DNA from: Roseiarcus sp963806935
GTDB lineage: Bacteria > Pseudomonadota > Alphaproteobacteria > Rhizobiales > Beijerinckiaceae
Reading direction: 5' to 3'
Length of the DNA stretch: 64,000 nt
NCBI GenBank assembly: GCA_963806935.1
Contig: CAWEAT010000013.1
Coordinates: forward strand, 1 to 64,000
Shown here: positions 16,890-25,753 of the stretch, piece by piece
Layout of the letters: every line of letters starts with the position of its first letter
Position numbering within the stretch: position 1 is the first letter of the stretch
The notes under the pieces: generated by a model
The model's database searches: none
What the model was told of the DNA's origin: nothing
What the model saw: the letters and a program-made list of their open reading frames with translations, nothing else
Position numbers and translations under genes: made by a program

Positions 16890-17903
16890 ATGTCAAACCA
16901 TTTCACTGGGCTCAGTCTCGGGCCGCCGCTCGGCGATCAACGGCTCGATCTTTGCGATCTCTATGCATTCCAGTCGCCCGGCGACAGAAACCGGACCGCC
17001 ATCATCCTCAACGCGAACCCGAACGCGGACGCGCTCCATCCGGACGCGATCTACCGCGTCAACATCGACACCGACGGGGATTACCTCACCGATATCGCGT
17101 TCTCGTACACGTTCTCGAAGCCCGAGAACGGCCGGCAGACGTTCAGCGTGCATATGGCGAAAGGCGCCGAATCGCGTTCTCCCGAAGCGGTCGGAACCAA
17201 GATCGTCTCCGACGCCGAGTGTTCCTTTGGCCCGACGCCGAACATTGTCCGCTCCGGTCCCTACACGTTTTTCGCCGGCAGCCGCAGCGACGCGTTCTTC
17301 TTCGACTTCGACGGAATCAAGAATCTGTTCGACATCAGGGGCAAACGCAATTTCACCGAGCCGCATCTCGGCGGCAAATCGCCGTGGACGGGCGTCAACT
17401 CGAACACGACGGCGAACGTGTTTTCGACCGCGGTCGAGCTGCCGACGAGCGAACTCAATCTCAAGTCCGAGGTCCATGTCTGGGGGCGCTGCAGCCTGAG
17501 ACGCGACGGCAAGCTTATTCACGTCGACCGCGCCGGCCACCCGAGCATGAGCAGCTTCTTCAACACCGACGACACCAAGGAGGAATACAATGCGAGCGAG
17601 CCCGTCAACGACCTCAACCGATGGCTCGAGCAATTCATTCATCTGATGGGGCACACCGGCAATTACACGCGCGAGGAAGCCATCGCCGAGATCAACCGGG
17701 AACGCACGCTGCCGGACGTTCTGAGCTTCGACCCGTCGAAGCCGGCGACCTATCCGAACGGCCGGGTCTTCACCGACGACGTGATCAACTACCGCATCGC
17801 CTTCCTGACCAAGAACGAATGTCCTCCCACCGGCCTCAAGCCGCACACCGACACGCTTCGGGAGTTCCCATATCTCGGCACGCCGCACGCGAAGAGCAGC
17901 TGA
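16890..17903 (+). CDS. DUF4331 family protein
   Basis: A 337-aa protein beginning MSNHFTGLSLGPPLGDQRLD, with an AGGAGG ribosome site at 16877-16882. The N-terminal LDLCDLYAFQSPGDRNRTAI and NANPNADALHPDAIYRVNID, and the DGDYLTDIAFSYTFS segment, mark the DUF4331 family, whose members have a beta-rich repeated fold; several are surface or periplasmic but no signal peptide is visible here. It stands alone. Family function is unknown. An upstream in-frame start exists at 16773 but has no comparable ribosome site. Confidence 0.85.
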   Translation: MSNHFTGLSLGPPLGDQRLDLCDLYAFQSPGDRNRTAIILNANPNADALHPDAIYRVNIDTDGDYLTDIAFSYTFSKPENGRQTFSVHMAKGAESRSPEAVGTKIVSDAECSFGPTPNIVRSGPYTFFAGSRSDAFFFDFDGIKNLFDIRGKRNFTEPHLGGKSPWTGVNSNTTANVFSTAVELPTSELNLKSEVHVWGRCSLRRDGKLIHVDRAGHPSMSSFFNTDDTKEEYNASEPVNDLNRWLEQFIHLMGHTGNYTREEAIAEINRERTLPDVLSFDPSKPATYPNGRVFTDDVINYRIAFLTKNECPPTGLKPHTDTLREFPYLGTPHAKSS

Positions 17904-18041
17904 GCTTGAAACAGCCATCGGCGCATTCCTGACCGATGGGATGGCCAGGGACGCTTCCTGCGTCCTGGCCTGCAACCCGGCGGCGCAAGACAGGTTAGGC
18001 CGCCTGTCGTCTTTTTGGGTCGGCCGCGCTATATTGGCGAC

Positions 18042-18251
18042 ATGACCGACACGCTGGACATCGCCAGGTTGACGACAAAACAGCGACTCGACCTCATCGC
18101 CGAGCTGTGGGACAGCCTTGCTCCAGAGGAAGTGAACCTCACCCAGGCTCAAGACGCCGAGCTCGCCCGTCGCATGGCGACCTTCGACGCCGACGCGAAA
18201 GCTGCCGTCCGATGGGAGGATATCGAAACCGAGCTAAGCAAGCGGTCGTAA
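18042..18251 (+). CDS. addiction module antitoxin (PF09720 type)
   Basis: A 69-aa helical protein: IARLTTKQRLDLIAELWDSL is the hallmark of the addiction-module protein family that pairs with RelE/ParE toxins, where the N-terminal helices bind DNA or fold on the toxin. ATG 18042 (MTDTLDIA) is chosen over an upstream start at 18015, which adds nine residues not typical of the family. The toxin follows after 3 bp. No palindromic operator is evident in the 138 bp upstream. Confidence 0.82.
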   Translation: MTDTLDIARLTTKQRLDLIAELWDSLAPEEVNLTQAQDAELARRMATFDADAKAAVRWEDIETELSKRS

Positions 18252-18254
18252 TAT

Positions 18255-18551
18255 ATGCTGCCGGTCTTCTTCACGGCCGGGGCGCGGGGTGATCTTGACG
18301 ACGCGCTGGCCTGGTACGGTAGCCACGCCCCGGAGATCGTGCCTGAGTTTCGGGAATCCTTGCGTGCTGTGGTTCAGAGGATCAGCGACAATCCCAAGCA
18401 GTTTCCGGCGTCACCTCAGGAAACCCGCCGGGCTTTGCTTCACCGCTTTCCGTATCTGGTAATATTCCGCGAGACGCGCGCGGCCGTCTACGTCGTCGCG
18501 GTTTTTCATACGAGCCGCCACCCAAGGTCCTGGCGAAGTCGCGGATCCTGA
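18255..18551 (+). CDS. RelE/ParE-family toxin
   Basis: A 98-aa protein starting at ATG 18255, with FFTAGARGDLDDALAWYGSH, FRESLRAVVQRISDNPKQF and LHRFPYLVIFRETRAAVYVV, the order of elements seen in ParE/RelE-like toxins (the RRALLHRFPY..IFR segment is diagnostic). ParE types act on gyrase and RelE types cut mRNA; I cannot decide between them. The tail is rich in Arg and Ser. It forms a toxin-antitoxin pair with the preceding gene, the second such pair in the window. Confidence 0.82.
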   Translation: MLPVFFTAGARGDLDDALAWYGSHAPEIVPEFRESLRAVVQRISDNPKQFPASPQETRRALLHRFPYLVIFRETRAAVYVVAVFHTSRHPRSWRSRGS

Positions 18552-18632
18552 CCGCTGACGCTGAGTGGTTTACGAACGGCGCAATCTGGCAAGCGGCGAC
18601 TGTTCGAAGGAGTTGCCATGTTCCTTCGCGTG

Positions 18633-19313
18633 TCAGCGCTGATCGGCGAGCGCGTCCCAGCCCCATTTGAGCAGCGGGAGCGCGTCGCGGGCGAAGGCGC
18701 AGAAGTCCTCGGCCAGCGCTGGTGAAGCGATCGCGCGCGCTGTGACGGGCCTGAGGCAGATCAGGCTCTTGAGCCGGACTGCGGCGGCGATCTCCGGATC
18801 GTCGACCGCCTCGAAGCCGCGCGGGGCGCGCTTGAGCGAATCCTCGTCCGACAGGACGAGGCCGGCCTTCTTGAGGCTCTTCGTCATCGCCGTGTAAGAC
18901 TTGGGCGCGCGGGCCGCTGCGGCTCGCAACCGGCCGAGCTGATCGGGTTCGGGCTGATGGAAGCCGGCGGCGAAGAAGCATTCCTCCGGCGACAGGTGGA
19001 AGTAGAGGACGCCCGGATCGTTCTTCGCCCCCGACCGGGTCAGCGCGACGCCGGCGTTGGTCTTGTACGGGTCTTTGTTATTGGAGAAGCGCACGTCGCG
19101 ATGGATGCGGAACGCCGACGACTTGCGGTCGCCCTTGATCGGGATTTTCGCTCTTCTCAGCCGCTCGGCGACATCCTCGGCCAGATCACCCAGCGGTCCC
19201 TTCACGGCAGTCTCGTAGGTCGAGCGGTTCGCTTCGAACCACTCCCGGCTCTGATGGAACGCGAGCGCCTTGAAGAACGGCAGCACGTCCGGACCGAAGC
19301 CTTGGAAAGCCAT
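18633..19313 (-). CDS. DUF2461 (TIGR02453) family protein
   Basis: A 226-aa protein that begins MAFQGFGPDVLPFFKALAFH and has QSREWFEANRSTYETAVKGP, FRIHRDVRFSNNKDPYKTNA and LYFHLSPEECFFAAGFHQPE, all conserved in DUF2461. No enzyme activity is established for the family. It has no signal peptide and no visible operon partners; upstream (on its own strand) lies a dispersed palindromic repeat. Confidence 0.85.
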   Translation of the reverse strand: MAFQGFGPDVLPFFKALAFHQSREWFEANRSTYETAVKGPLGDLAEDVAERLRRAKIPIKGDRKSSAFRIHRDVRFSNNKDPYKTNAGVALTRSGAKNDPGVLYFHLSPEECFFAAGFHQPEPDQLGRLRAAAARAPKSYTAMTKSLKKAGLVLSDEDSLKRAPRGFEAVDDPEIAAAVRLKSLICLRPVTARAIASPALAEDFCAFARDALPLLKWGWDALADQR

Positions 19314-19333
19314 TGGCTCAATCTCTCCCTGCG

Positions 19334-19446
19334 GTCATTGCGAGCGCAGCGAAGCAATCCACCTCGTAGGCGGAGGGATGGATTGCTTCGTCGCTAGCCC
19401 ATCGAAAGACGGGCGTTCTTCCGAACGCCCTACGGCTTCTCGCAAA
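19334..19446. repeat. dispersed palindromic repeat, second unit
   Basis: Shares GTCATTGCGAG, GAAGCAATCCA and the complementary TGGATTGCTTC(GTCGC) with the unit at 11234-11362, but is rearranged on the right side (a CGTTCTTCCGAACG-like hairpin and CTCGCAAAGATGA). It separates the DUF2461 gene from glcF. Confidence 0.7.
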
Positions 19447-19458
19447 GATGATAAAGCG

Positions 19459-20767
19459 TCATGCGAGCCCCGCCGGCGCCGGGCCGCCGCTCGCCCAGTC
19501 GAGCAGCTCAACCGTGTGCACGACCGGCGTTGCGGTCGCCGAGCCGATCTGGGTCAGGCAGCCGATGTTTCCGGCGGCGATCACATCGGGTTTGACGCGG
19601 GCGATGTTGGTGACCTTGCGGTCGCGCAACGCGCCGGCGATGGCGGGTTGCAGGATGTTGTACGTCCCGGCGGACCCGCAGCACAGGTGCGCCTCGGGAA
19701 TCGAGCGGACGTCGAATCCGGCGCGCTTCAACAAAGCCTTCGGCTGATCGACGATCTTCTGCGCGTGCTGGAGCGAGCAGGCGGCGTGATAGGCGACGGC
19801 AAGGCGGCGCGGAGCTTTGAAGTCGAGATCGAGCGTGGCCGCGACCTCCGAGACGTCGCGCGCGAGCGCGGCGACGCGGGCGGCCTTCTTCGCATAGGCC
19901 GGATCGTCGCCCAGCATGTAGCCATAGTCCTTGATCGTCGCGCCGCAGCCCGACGCGGTGACGACGATCGCCTCAAGCCCATCGCCCTCGATCTCGCCTG
20001 TCCAGGCGTCGATGTCGGCGCGCGCCTGAGCGAGCGCGCGCTGCTCCGCGCCCATGTGATGCGCGAGCGAGCCGCAGCAGCCCTCGCCGCTCGGAATGAC
20101 CACGTCGATCCCGGCGCGGTTCAGAAGCCGGATCGTCGCGGCATGAATGCCGGGAGCGAGAACGGCCTCGGCGCAACCGCCAAGCAGCGCCATGCGGCGG
20201 CGCTGGCCGGCGGCGCTCGCGGCCGGATAGACGCCGGGCTTCTCGGCCGGCCCCGGAGCCGGAAGCGAGGCCGGGGCGAGCGCCAGCATCGCCTCGAGCT
20301 TCGGCTCCGACACCGGGCAGAACGGCCAGGGCGGGCTTGAAGAGCCGTCCGAGCGCGGCCAGCCGCAGCGCGGCGCGGAACGCCGCTCGCGAGGGGATGA
20401 GCCTGACGAGGAGAGAGCGCAGGAGGCGGTCGGCAAGCGGGCGGCGATAAGTCTCCTCGATCCTGACCCGCGCGTGATCGACCAACCGGCGATAGTCGAC
20501 GCCCGAGGGGCAGGTCGTCACGCAGGAGAGGCAGCTCAGGCAATGGTCGATCGGCCAGACGTCGTCCGCTTCGATCTTGCGCTCGGTCTCAAGCAGATCC
20601 TTGATGAGGTAGATGCGGCCGCGAGGGCTGTCGCGCTCGTCGCCCTGCGTGACATAGGTTGGGCAGGTCGCGGTGCAGAAGCCGCAATGCACGCATGAGC
20701 GCAGGATGCCTTCGAGTTCGCGGATGTGCGGATCGGCAAGCGCTTCGGGGGCGAACTGGGTCTGCAC
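19459..20767 (-). CDS. glcF: glycolate oxidase iron-sulfur subunit (frameshifted)
   Basis: GlcF carries the two 4Fe-4S clusters of glycolate oxidase. The first frame starts at GTG 20767 and shows CVHCGFCTATCPTY and CLSCLSCVTTCPSG, the two ferredoxin-type cluster motifs. Near 20318, after RLFKPALAVLP, the frame breaks; a second frame gives SEPKLEAMLALAP and the cysteine-rich CCG domains GEGCCGSLAHHMGAEQRA and AHLCCGSAGTYNILQP, ending at 19459. Total about 435 aa, the expected size. The shift lies in a plain region between conserved parts, so a sequencing indel is likely. It follows glcE by 9 bp on the same strand. Confidence 0.85.
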
Positions 20768-20776
20768 GGGCTCGCC

Positions 20777-21961
20777 TCACATGCCGTCGTACATGCGGCC
20801 GAAGTTCAAGACGCCGTTCGGATCGAAGCTCTGCTTGAGGCGGCGGCTGACCGTCAGGCCCAGGGCGGACGGCGGCTCAAACACCTCGACCGCGGCGCGC
20901 AGCGAATCGGGCGCCCGCATCAGCGTCGCGTGGCCTTTGGCCGACCCGACGGCGCGGCGGAGCGCCGACGCGGCGGCTTCGGTCGCCGCGGTCGCGACCC
21001 AGGCGAGACCGCCGCCCCAGTCAAAGAAAAGGGCGAGCGCCGTCCCGCCGAGGCTGGCGGCGAACGGCGCCGCCCGCGAGGGAGCAAGACTCACCCGCCA
21101 GACCGCGCGTTCGCGCGGCTCGGCGATGAATTCGGCGTCGCGGACCGAACGCCAGAGCGCCGCCGACTCCTCGCCGGTCAGCCGATCGACATGGCCGAAG
21201 CCGCCGATGATGACGGCGAGCCGGCCGGCGCGATCCTCAACGGACTCCGCGAAGCCTTCGAGGCGCAGCAGCGTGCGCGAAAAGCCAGCGCCCATTCCCG
21301 GGGCAAGCCAGGCCGCGCCGCTGACGCCGAACGGCGAGCTCAAGCCGCGAGTCATGGCTTCGACCGCTCGCGGCTCGCTGAGTTCCGCCACGACGAGCGT
21401 GGCCTCGGCCTCGGGCTTCGGCGCGAGCTTGATCGTTGCTTCTGTCAGCACGCCGAGCGTGCCATGGGCGCCGCAATTGAGCTTGGTGAGGTCGAGGCCG
21501 GTGACGTTCTTCATCACCCGCCCGCCGCAGCGGATCGGCTCGCCAAGGCCGTTCACGAGCTTGAGGCCGAGGACGCCGTCGCGCACGGCTCCCGCGCTCG
21601 GCCGGCGCGGCCCGGAAAGGTTGGTCGCGACCATGCCGCCGAGGGTCGGCTCGGCGCCTGATTGCCAAAGCGCTCGCGGACGCATCGGCTCGAACGGCAG
21701 CATCTGCCCGTGCTCGGCGATCGCGGCCTCTATCGCCGCGATCGTCGTCCCAGCCCCGGCGCTGAGCGTCATTTCGGCCGGGGCGTAGAAGGCGATGCCC
21801 GACATCGCCGCGATCGACAGCCGGCGCTCGCCCCGGCCGGGCCGGCCGAGTCCGGCCATGGCGCCGCCGCCGACGATGTCGAGCTTCGTCCCGGTGATGC
21901 GCGCCGCAAGCACCGCTTCCACCACGTCGGCCTCACGCTCGGGCTTGAGCGTTTCGGTCAT
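20777..21961 (-). CDS. glcE: glycolate oxidase FAD-binding subunit
   Basis: A 394-aa FAD-linked oxidase subunit related to GlcD but shorter. Its PP-loop FAD domain includes DIVGGGAMAGLGRPG, EPTLGGMVATNLSGPRRP and GHGTLGVLTEATIKLAP-like text (GAHGTLGVLTEATIKLAPKP). The C-terminus KQSFDPNGVLNFGRMYDGM is typical of GlcE. Start ATG 21961 overlaps the glcD stop (ATGA), giving translational coupling. With GlcD and GlcF it oxidises glycolate to glyoxylate and hands electrons to the respiratory chain at the membrane. Confidence 0.93.
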   Translation of the reverse strand: MTETLKPEREADVVEAVLAARITGTKLDIVGGGAMAGLGRPGRGERRLSIAAMSGIAFYAPAEMTLSAGAGTTIAAIEAAIAEHGQMLPFEPMRPRALWQSGAEPTLGGMVATNLSGPRRPSAGAVRDGVLGLKLVNGLGEPIRCGGRVMKNVTGLDLTKLNCGAHGTLGVLTEATIKLAPKPEAEATLVVAELSEPRAVEAMTRGLSSPFGVSGAAWLAPGMGAGFSRTLLRLEGFAESVEDRAGRLAVIIGGFGHVDRLTGEESAALWRSVRDAEFIAEPRERAVWRVSLAPSRAAPFAASLGGTALALFFDWGGGLAWVATAATEAAASALRRAVGSAKGHATLMRAPDSLRAAVEVFEPPSALGLTVSRRLKQSFDPNGVLNFGRMYDGM

Positions 21962-23391
21962 GCGGCCCGCTCGCCGAGCGGAAACACCTTGGCCGGGTTG
22001 AGCCTTCCTTCGGGATCGAAGGCGGCGCGCACCCGCTTCTGCTGCGAGAGCTCGACGTCGTTGAACTGGCGCCCCATGAGCTCGCGCTTCTCGACGCCGA
22101 CTCCGTGCTCGCCGGTGAGACAGCCGCCGAGATCGACGCACATTTCAAGAATCGCCGCCCCCGCCGCCTCGGCTTTGACCCGCTCCTCATCGTCGTTGAT
22201 GTTGTAGAGGACCAGCGGATGCATATTGCCGTCGCCGGCGTGGAAGACATTGGCGACCCGGAGCCCGAAGGAAGCGCAAATCTCCCCGGTGCGCTGAAGC
22301 GCCTCGGGCAATTTGCTGGTCGGCACCGTGCCGTCCATGCAGATGTAGTCGGCGACCCGGCCGGTCGCGCCGAACGCCGATTTGCGGCCTTTCCAGATCT
22401 GGGCGCTCTCCATCGCCGACATCGATTCGCGCGCTGTGCGCACGTTATGCGCCTTCGCGATCGCCCCGATCCGGCCGAGCATCGTCCCCATCTCGGCGTC
22501 CGACCCCTCGACCTCGATGATCAGCATCGCTTCGACGTCGAGCGGATAGCCGGCATGGGCGAAATTCTCGCAGATGTGGATCGCCGGCTTGTCCATGTAC
22601 TCCATCGCCACCGGAACGATGCCGGCGCCGATGATCGCCGCGACGCACTGGCTGGCGTCCTCGACCGTATCGAAGCCGAACAGGACCGGCCGCGCCCCTT
22701 CCGGCAAGGGAATGAGGCGAACGATCGCTTCGGTCACGATCCCGAGCTGGCCTTCGGAGCCGCAGACCAACCCGAGCAGGTCGTAGCCGGGCGCATCCAT
22801 CGCCTCGCCGCCGACATCGAGGATCTCGCCGTCCAGCGTCACGAGCCGGACGCCGAGGAGGTTGTTGGTGGTGACGCCATATTTGAGGCAGTGGGCGCCG
22901 CCGGAGTTCATCGCGATGTTGCCGCCGATGGTGCAGGCGAGCTGCGAGGACGGATCGGGGGCGTAGAAGAAGCCCTCCGGACCGACCGCCTCCGAAATCG
23001 CGAGATTGGTCACGCCGGCCTCGACCCGCGCATAGCGGTCGGCGAGATTGACCTCGAGGATGCGGCTCATCTTGGTCAGCGCGATGACGACCGCGTCCTC
23101 CTGCGGGATCGCCCCGCCCGAGAGCGAGGTCCCGGCGCCGCGCGGCACGACATTGACCTTCTCATCGCGACAGAGCCGCATGACGCGCGCGACCTCCTCG
23201 GTCGAGCGCGGCAGCGCGACCGCGAGCGGCAGGCGGCGGTAGGCCGTCAGCGCGTCGGTCTCGAACGCGCGCCGGCCGGATTCGTCGGCGATGAGGCATT
23301 CGGGCGGGAGGATCGCCGCGAGATGCTCGACGATCGCGGCGCGGCGCGAAAGGATCGACTCGTCCAGGCGCGGAAAGGCGATGTGGGACAT
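21958..23391 (-). CDS. glcD: glycolate oxidase subunit GlcD, FAD-linked
   Basis: A 477-aa flavin oxidase. Marks: VPRGAGTSLSGGAIPQED, CTIGGNIAMNSGGAHCLKYG and GSEGQLGIVTEAIVRLIPLP in the FAD domain, and the C-terminal FHAGDGNMHPLVLY and LTGEHGVGVEKRELM with the substrate-binding histidines. The start at 23391 follows GGGGGAC and gives the usual N-terminus; an upstream start at 23427 adds 12 residues. First gene of glcDEF. Relatives also act on D-lactate, so substrate preference is not fixed by sequence alone. Confidence 0.94.
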   Translation of the reverse strand: MSHIAFPRLDESILSRRAAIVEHLAAILPPECLIADESGRRAFETDALTAYRRLPLAVALPRSTEEVARVMRLCRDEKVNVVPRGAGTSLSGGAIPQEDAVVIALTKMSRILEVNLADRYARVEAGVTNLAISEAVGPEGFFYAPDPSSQLACTIGGNIAMNSGGAHCLKYGVTTNNLLGVRLVTLDGEILDVGGEAMDAPGYDLLGLVCGSEGQLGIVTEAIVRLIPLPEGARPVLFGFDTVEDASQCVAAIIGAGIVPVAMEYMDKPAIHICENFAHAGYPLDVEAMLIIEVEGSDAEMGTMLGRIGAIAKAHNVRTARESMSAMESAQIWKGRKSAFGATGRVADYICMDGTVPTSKLPEALQRTGEICASFGLRVANVFHAGDGNMHPLVLYNINDDEERVKAEAAGAAILEMCVDLGGCLTGEHGVGVEKRELMGRQFNDVELSQQKRVRAAFDPEGRLNPAKVFPLGERAA

Positions 23392-23473
23392 GTCCCCCCA
23401 ATATAGGCCGGTTTTGGCCCTCGTCATGCGCTTCGATCAAATTGAAGGACCGCCGTCGCCCTTCAACGCAACC

Positions 23474-23550
23474 TGTCATTCCCGCGGACGCAGGAATCCA
23501 GAGCCCCGCCGCGGCCCCCTGCCTGGATACCCGCTTTCGCGGGTATGACA
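23474..23550. repeat. palindromic intergenic repeat
   Basis: TGTCATTCCCGCGGACGC(A)GGAATCCAG on the left and CTGGATACCCGC(TTTC)GCGGGTATGACA on the right form an imperfect long inverted repeat between pncB and glcD, whose transcripts are both on the minus strand. This is a common bacterial extragenic palindrome type. Confidence 0.75.
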
Positions 23551-23561
23551 GAACCGGCCGG

Positions 23562-24875
23562 CTACACTACCACAGGTTCGGCCTTCATGCCGGCCAGGCC
23601 GAAGATCCGCTGGTAGCGCTCGACCTCCTCCGGCGGCCCCAGGACCTTGTTCGGATTGTCGGAGAGCTTGACTGCCGGGCGCCCGTCCGCCTCCACCACC
23701 TTGCAGACGAGCGAAATCGCCTTGAGCTGGCCATCGACGCCGGCGGGCGCGCAGCCGACGAAGTCATTGGTCAGGTTGGTGCCCCAGCCGAACGACAGGT
23801 TGACCTGCCCGCGCAGCGCCCGCACCGACTCTTCGATCGAATCGACATCCATCGCGTCGGAGAGGACGACGAGCTTCTCCCTCGGGTCGCGGTCGCGGCT
23901 CTTCCACCACTCGATGAGTTCGCGCGCCCCGGCGATCGGCAGCTTCGAATCCGGCCGCGCCCCTTTCCAGTCGGCCACCCAGTCCGGCGCGTTGCGGAGA
24001 AACGCGGTGGTGCCGAAGCAGTCAGGCAGCACGACGAGAAGGTTGCCGCCGTACATCTGCGACCAGTCCTTGAGCACCTTGTAGGGCGCCTCGAGCAGCT
24101 CCTCGTCGTCCTCGGCGAGCGCGGCATAGACCATCGGCAGCTCGTGGGCGTTGGTGCCGATCGCCTCGAGGCCGGTGTCCATCGCATGCTTGACGTTGGA
24201 AGTGCCGATGAAGCTCTCGCCGAGCCCCTCCTGCATCGCCTCGACGCACCAGCGCTGCCAGAGGAAGCCGTGGCGCCGGCGGGTGCCGAAGTCGGAGACC
24301 CGGACCGGCCCTTCGCGCTCGAGGACGCGCAGCCGCTCGACCTTCGACCATAGCTTGGCCTTCGCCCGGGCGTAGAGCACGTCGAGATCGAACCGGCTCA
24401 TGCCCCGCATGGCCGCGCGGGCCCTCAGCTCATTGATGATCGCAAGCGCCGGGATCTCCCACATGGTCGTTCCGGTCCACGGCCCGGAAAAGCGCAGTTC
24501 GTACTGCCCGTCGCGCCGGGTAAGCTCGTAGTCGGGGAGCTGAAATGTCGCGAGCCATTCCATGAATGCGGGCTCGAAAATGTGCTGGGTGCCGTAGAAG
24601 GTATTGCCCGCGAGCCAGATCAGTTCGTTCTTGGCCAGCCTGAGCGAACGCGCATGATCGAGCTGGTCGGTCAGCTCGCGCTCGTCGACGATGTCCGCGA
24701 GCCTGACCGACGTCGTCCGGTTGATGAGCTGGAACGTCACCTGGCGCTTCGGATGCATCTTCCAGATCATCTGGAGCATCAGAAGCTTGTAGAAATCGGT
24801 GTCGAGCAGCGTGCGGATCGCCGGATCGATGCGAAACGCATGATTATAGACGCGGGTTGCGATATCCGTGGCCAT
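23562..24875 (-). CDS. pncB: nicotinate phosphoribosyltransferase
   Basis: A 437-aa enzyme of NAD salvage: nicotinate + PRPP + ATP to nicotinate mononucleotide. Marks: TLLDTDFYKLLMLQMIW at the N-terminus, VSDFGTRRRHGFLWQ, FIGTSNVKHAMDTGLEAIGT (with the conserved His), LPDCFGTTAFL, and VVLSDAMDVDSIEESVRALR and SFGWGTNLTNDFVG for PRPP binding. Length matches the family. It is divergent from lutA with 59 bp between the two starts, so promoters must overlap there. Confidence 0.95.
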   Translation of the reverse strand: MATDIATRVYNHAFRIDPAIRTLLDTDFYKLLMLQMIWKMHPKRQVTFQLINRTTSVRLADIVDERELTDQLDHARSLRLAKNELIWLAGNTFYGTQHIFEPAFMEWLATFQLPDYELTRRDGQYELRFSGPWTGTTMWEIPALAIINELRARAAMRGMSRFDLDVLYARAKAKLWSKVERLRVLEREGPVRVSDFGTRRRHGFLWQRWCVEAMQEGLGESFIGTSNVKHAMDTGLEAIGTNAHELPMVYAALAEDDEELLEAPYKVLKDWSQMYGGNLLVVLPDCFGTTAFLRNAPDWVADWKGARPDSKLPIAGARELIEWWKSRDRDPREKLVVLSDAMDVDSIEESVRALRGQVNLSFGWGTNLTNDFVGCAPAGVDGQLKAISLVCKVVEADGRPAVKLSDNPNKVLGPPEEVERYQRIFGLAGMKAEPVVV

Positions 24876-24934
24876 TGTGCGACCTTACGGAGGCGAAGGC
24901 TGAGCGACAAGAGCGCCGCCCCGGACGGCCAGGG

Positions 24935-25753
24935 ATGCAAATCGAAATGAACGCGACGGCGGCCTCCGCGGGCCCGGCCCGGACCTCACAGCCCCGCGTC
25001 GGGCTCTTCGTCACCTGCCTCGTCGACATCATCCGGCCGAGCGTCGGTTTCGCCGCGGTCAAGCTCCTCGAGGACGCCGGCTGCAAGGTCATCGTTCCGA
25101 ACCAGACCTGCTGCGGCCAGCCGGCGTATAACGCCGGCGACCGCGCGACCGCCAAAACGCTGGCGCGGCAGGCGATCGAGGCGTTCGAGGACTGCGACTA
25201 CGTCGTCGCTCCGAGCGGCTCGTGCGGCGGCATGCTGATCAAGCATTATCCCGACCTGTTCGCGGGCGAGCCGGAGCTCGCGGCGCGGGCCGAGCGCTTC
25301 GCCGCCAAGTCGCATGAGCTCATCAGCTTCCTCGTCGATGTGCTCGGCGTCCAGAAGGTTGCGGCGCGCTACGACGGAACGGTCGCCTATCACGATTCCT
25401 GCGCGGGGCTACGCGAGCTCGACGTCAAGGCGCAGCCGCGACGGCTCTTGGCCGGCGTCGAAGGCCTGACGCTGGTCGAACTCGACGAAGCGGAAACCTG
25501 TTGCGGCTTCGGCGGCCTGTTCGCGACCAAATACGGCGAGCTCTCGAACGCCATCGTCTCCCGCAAGACCGACGACATTCGCGGCGCGAAAGCCGATACG
25601 TTGCTCGCCGGCGATCTCGGCTGCCTTTTGAACATGGCCGGCAAGCTGAGCCGCGAGGGCTCGGCCGTCCGGGCGCGCCATGTGGCCGAGATTCTCGCCG
25701 GCATGGCCGACGGGCCAGCGATCGGCGAAAGCCAGACGGAGGCGCGGAAATGA
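24935..25753 (+). CDS. lutA: lactate utilization protein A (iron-sulfur)
   Basis: A 272-aa protein of the LutA/YkgE family with two CCG domains: VIVPNQTCCGQPAYNAGDRA and DEAETCCGFGGLFATKYGEL, plus SGSCGGMLIKHYP and YHDSCAGLRELDVKAQPR. It works with LutB and LutC to oxidise L-lactate. Two starts are possible (ATG 24935 or 24947); neither has a good ribosome site, and 24935 is used. It overlaps lutB by ATGA. A phylogenetically distinct relative of GlcF, it lacks N-terminal 4Fe-4S motifs as expected. Confidence 0.93.
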   Translation: MQIEMNATAASAGPARTSQPRVGLFVTCLVDIIRPSVGFAAVKLLEDAGCKVIVPNQTCCGQPAYNAGDRATAKTLARQAIEAFEDCDYVVAPSGSCGGMLIKHYPDLFAGEPELAARAERFAAKSHELISFLVDVLGVQKVAARYDGTVAYHDSCAGLRELDVKAQPRRLLAGVEGLTLVELDEAETCCGFGGLFATKYGELSNAIVSRKTDDIRGAKADTLLAGDLGCLLNMAGKLSREGSAVRARHVAEILAGMADGPAIGESQTEARK

